Shown here: one piece after another, positions 62,589 to 64,000 of the stretch
Layout: the number at the start of each line of letters is the position of its first letter
Numbering within the stretch: the stretch's first letter is position 1
Origin: Neobacillus niacini
GTDB taxonomy: Bacteria; Bacillota; Bacilli; Bacillales; Cytobacillaceae
Reading direction: 5' to 3'
Assembly (NCBI RefSeq): GCF_030817595.1
Contig: NZ_JAUSZN010000001.1
Coordinates: 132,001-196,000, forward strand
Length of the DNA: 64,000 nt
Translations under genes and position numbers: made by a program
The notes under the pieces: model-generated
What the model was told of the DNA's origin: nothing
What the model saw: only the letters and a program-made list of their open reading frames with translations
Databases searched by the model: none

Positions 62589-64000
62589 ATGAAAAGAAGT
62601 AAATGGCATTTTGGTAAACCTGTTACGGCTGCACTTTTAGCTGCTTCAATGATTGCTGGTAATTTTGGTAGTGTAGATGTTAATGCTGCTCCTACTAAAT
62701 CAGCTCAATCTTTTACTGTAGCTCCTGTTTCAACTGGCACAAGCATTTATATGAATACTACACAAATCACTCATGCAAAACCTACCGGTCTAGATACAAC
62801 AAAGCCCGTAAAATGGACAACTTCTGATCCATATGTTGCCTATGTTGATATGGTTGGCAACGAAAAAGGTGATTTTAGCGGAAAGATTTTAGGGGTATCT
62901 GGTGGTACGGCAAAAATCACTGGTACTGGAGTGGATACAACTGGTGCTGCTAAAACTGTAGAGATTACTGTTACTGTAGTAGAAGCACAAGCTACTACTA
63001 ATCTTGAAAAATTAGTTTACTACTATAATGCTGGGGATGATAGGATACCAGCTGCCCTTTTAACATCCACTTGGAAAACAACAAATATTCCTACTGCTCC
63101 AGCAGGAACTAAATTTCCTTCTAAAAGCTATGTTGGCTATGTAAATGGAGAAAATGGCGTAAAATGGTTGGTTTCAAAAGATACTTTAATCAAGTCAAAC
63201 GATAAAATTATTCTTGGTGTTGAAAAACCTCATGGAGTAATTACTGGTATCGTATCTGATGCAATTACACTTTACGATCCTAACTTATCTTCGGCTGATC
63301 AAATTCAATATTTGCAAGGTGGGAGATATATTCCACAAACTGGTGAATCTTCAGGTTCTGGTACTAATAATGCTGGTAATACTGCAACATTTAACGCAAA
63401 AGAAGTGATTACCAACATCATGCCTGATGGTAATAATGGACTTTGGATTCTTGGTGAAAAAGGAAACGCAACTCACATTGTGAGAAAGCAAATGTCCTTA
63501 CAAAGTAAAGCATTACTTCAAACAGAAATTTCAAGAAACTATACAGACAGATACGGATTCCAATCTGGTAATATGAGATTCACTACTCAAGAGGACATGA
63601 TTAAAGCACTTATGACAGCTGATAAAGATGTTGCTAGAGGAAACTATGATACTGACAATGACGGTCTTTGGACGACAATGTATGCTTCTGGTGAAATCTG
63701 GAGATACAACTACATGAAAAATACATTTGGTCCAAATGATGAAAGAACAAAAGATGCAAAAGCATCTGCTATTCGTGCAGTTGAATCAATCGTAACGCTT
63801 GGTTATATATCTGGTACGCAATTAAAAGTTACTTCTCAATACAATGTAAACGACTATGTGTACGTGGTTAAGTCTTATGGTGGAAACGTAAAAACTATCG
63901 CTGAAGCAAAAGCATGGCTTAGTGCTAACGAAGGAAAGCCAGTATTCGTTGATGAAAAGGGTAAATATACATTGACTGACACTGGAAATCCTGCTTCAGC
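62589..64000 (+). CDS. secreted protein with BIG2-like domain, C-terminus outside window
   Basis: The frame runs open from ATG 62589 (TTAGGAGGAAGGTAA upstream) past the end, 470 codons seen. A signal peptide (KWHFGKPVTAALLAASMIAG) ends near NVNAA. Residues ~50-140 fit a bacterial Ig-like (BIG2) fold (KPVKWTTSDPYVAYV, GVSGGTAKITGTG). A short linker (GESSGSGTNNAGN) leads to a second part with ALLQTEISRNYTDRYGFQSG and YDTDNDGLWTTMYASGEIWR, a D-x-D-N-D-G-L-W motif with regular aromatic residues, seen in large secreted glycan-related proteins. The gene stands behind the amino-sugar cluster. Family of the second part is uncertain. Confidence 0.8.
   Translation, partial: MKRSKWHFGKPVTAALLAASMIAGNFGSVDVNAAPTKSAQSFTVAPVSTGTSIYMNTTQITHAKPTGLDTTKPVKWTTSDPYVAYVDMVGNEKGDFSGKILGVSGGTAKITGTGVDTTGAAKTVEITVTVVEAQATTNLEKLVYYYNAGDDRIPAALLTSTWKTTNIPTAPAGTKFPSKSYVGYVNGENGVKWLVSKDTLIKSNDKIILGVEKPHGVITGIVSDAITLYDPNLSSADQIQYLQGGRYIPQTGESSGSGTNNAGNTATFNAKEVITNIMPDGNNGLWILGEKGNATHIVRKQMSLQSKALLQTEISRNYTDRYGFQSGNMRFTTQEDMIKALMTADKDVARGNYDTDNDGLWTTMYASGEIWRYNYMKNTFGPNDERTKDAKASAIRAVESIVTLGYISGTQLKVTSQYNVNDYVYVVKSYGGNVKTIAEAKAWLSANEGKPVFVDEKGKYTLTDTGNPAS

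Noticed and set aside
1..64000. tRNA, rRNA, CRISPR arrays and replication origin
   Set aside because: No cloverleaf-like, rRNA-like or regularly spaced identical repeats were noticed on either strand.

Overview
The window is AT-rich Firmicute DNA. Strong AGGAGG-type ribosome binding sites, frequent TTG/GTG starts, YjcZ-type sporulation micropeptides, PrsW, RocB- and PatA-like proteins, an AdhR/AdhA pair, cre-like and Fur-box operators, and rho-independent terminators all point to a member of the Bacillaceae. No rRNA, tRNA, CRISPR array or replication origin was seen. Both ends cut genes: a GH42 beta-galactosidase at the left and a secreted BIG2-like protein at the right.

Layout. 1-5.3 kb: GH42 3' end, an IS1182-like scrap, the AdhR/AdhA aldehyde-stress pair with two palindromic operators, and a minus-strand group of tiny (spore-type) proteins. 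5.4-16.5 kb: a zinc-ribbon PrsW protease, a CBO0543-type membrane protein, a LysR/MFS divergent pair, an SDR, a probable extracytoplasmic redox group (cytochrome P460 lipoprotein, DUF4405 cytochrome b-like protein, cyclophilin-like lipoprotein), and a TetR-controlled CMD / aldo-keto reductase (amber mutant) / cupin group. 16.8-26.3 kb: a cre-controlled Gfo/Idh/MocA dehydrogenase, then two ~250-bp structured direct repeats flanking an ABC-2 exporter operon and a complete ssuEADCB sulfonate operon. The ssu operon is preceded by a leader with two related elements, each ending in a terminator. 26.4-35.8 kb: a GH10 xylanase under a cre, a Fur-box nikABCDE operon followed by a MATE exporter, an ECF S component and a frameshifted nuclease.

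35.8-36.1 kb holds fused remnants of an integrase and a DnaB-type helicase. 36.3-50.6 kb is a carbohydrate or glycoconjugate catabolic island. A YesMN-type two-component system diverges from two sugar ABC permeases, followed by an epimerase, Gfo/Idh/MocA dehydrogenases, an aldo/keto reductase, MOSC protein, RocB-like M20 peptidase, ACMSD-like amidohydrolase, Rieske ferredoxin and the sugar-binding lipoprotein. No ATPase is encoded, so a shared MsmX-type ATPase is presumably used. The substrate is unknown. 50.7-53.8 kb adds a broken epimerase, PatA and a frameshifted dehydrogenase. 54.0-55.3 kb is a junkyard of gene fragments. 55.6-62.5 kb is an amino-sugar (MurNAc/GlcNAc-type) salvage cluster. 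Its broken kinase gene and its PRD/EIIA regulator gene are preceded by closely similar upstream regions, suggesting shared control.

The window has many damaged genes: nonsense mutations, two single-base indels in G runs, deletions and truncations. Either relaxed selection or some sequencing error could explain part of this. Functional statements are homology-based readings from motifs recognised by eye; no database search was run.
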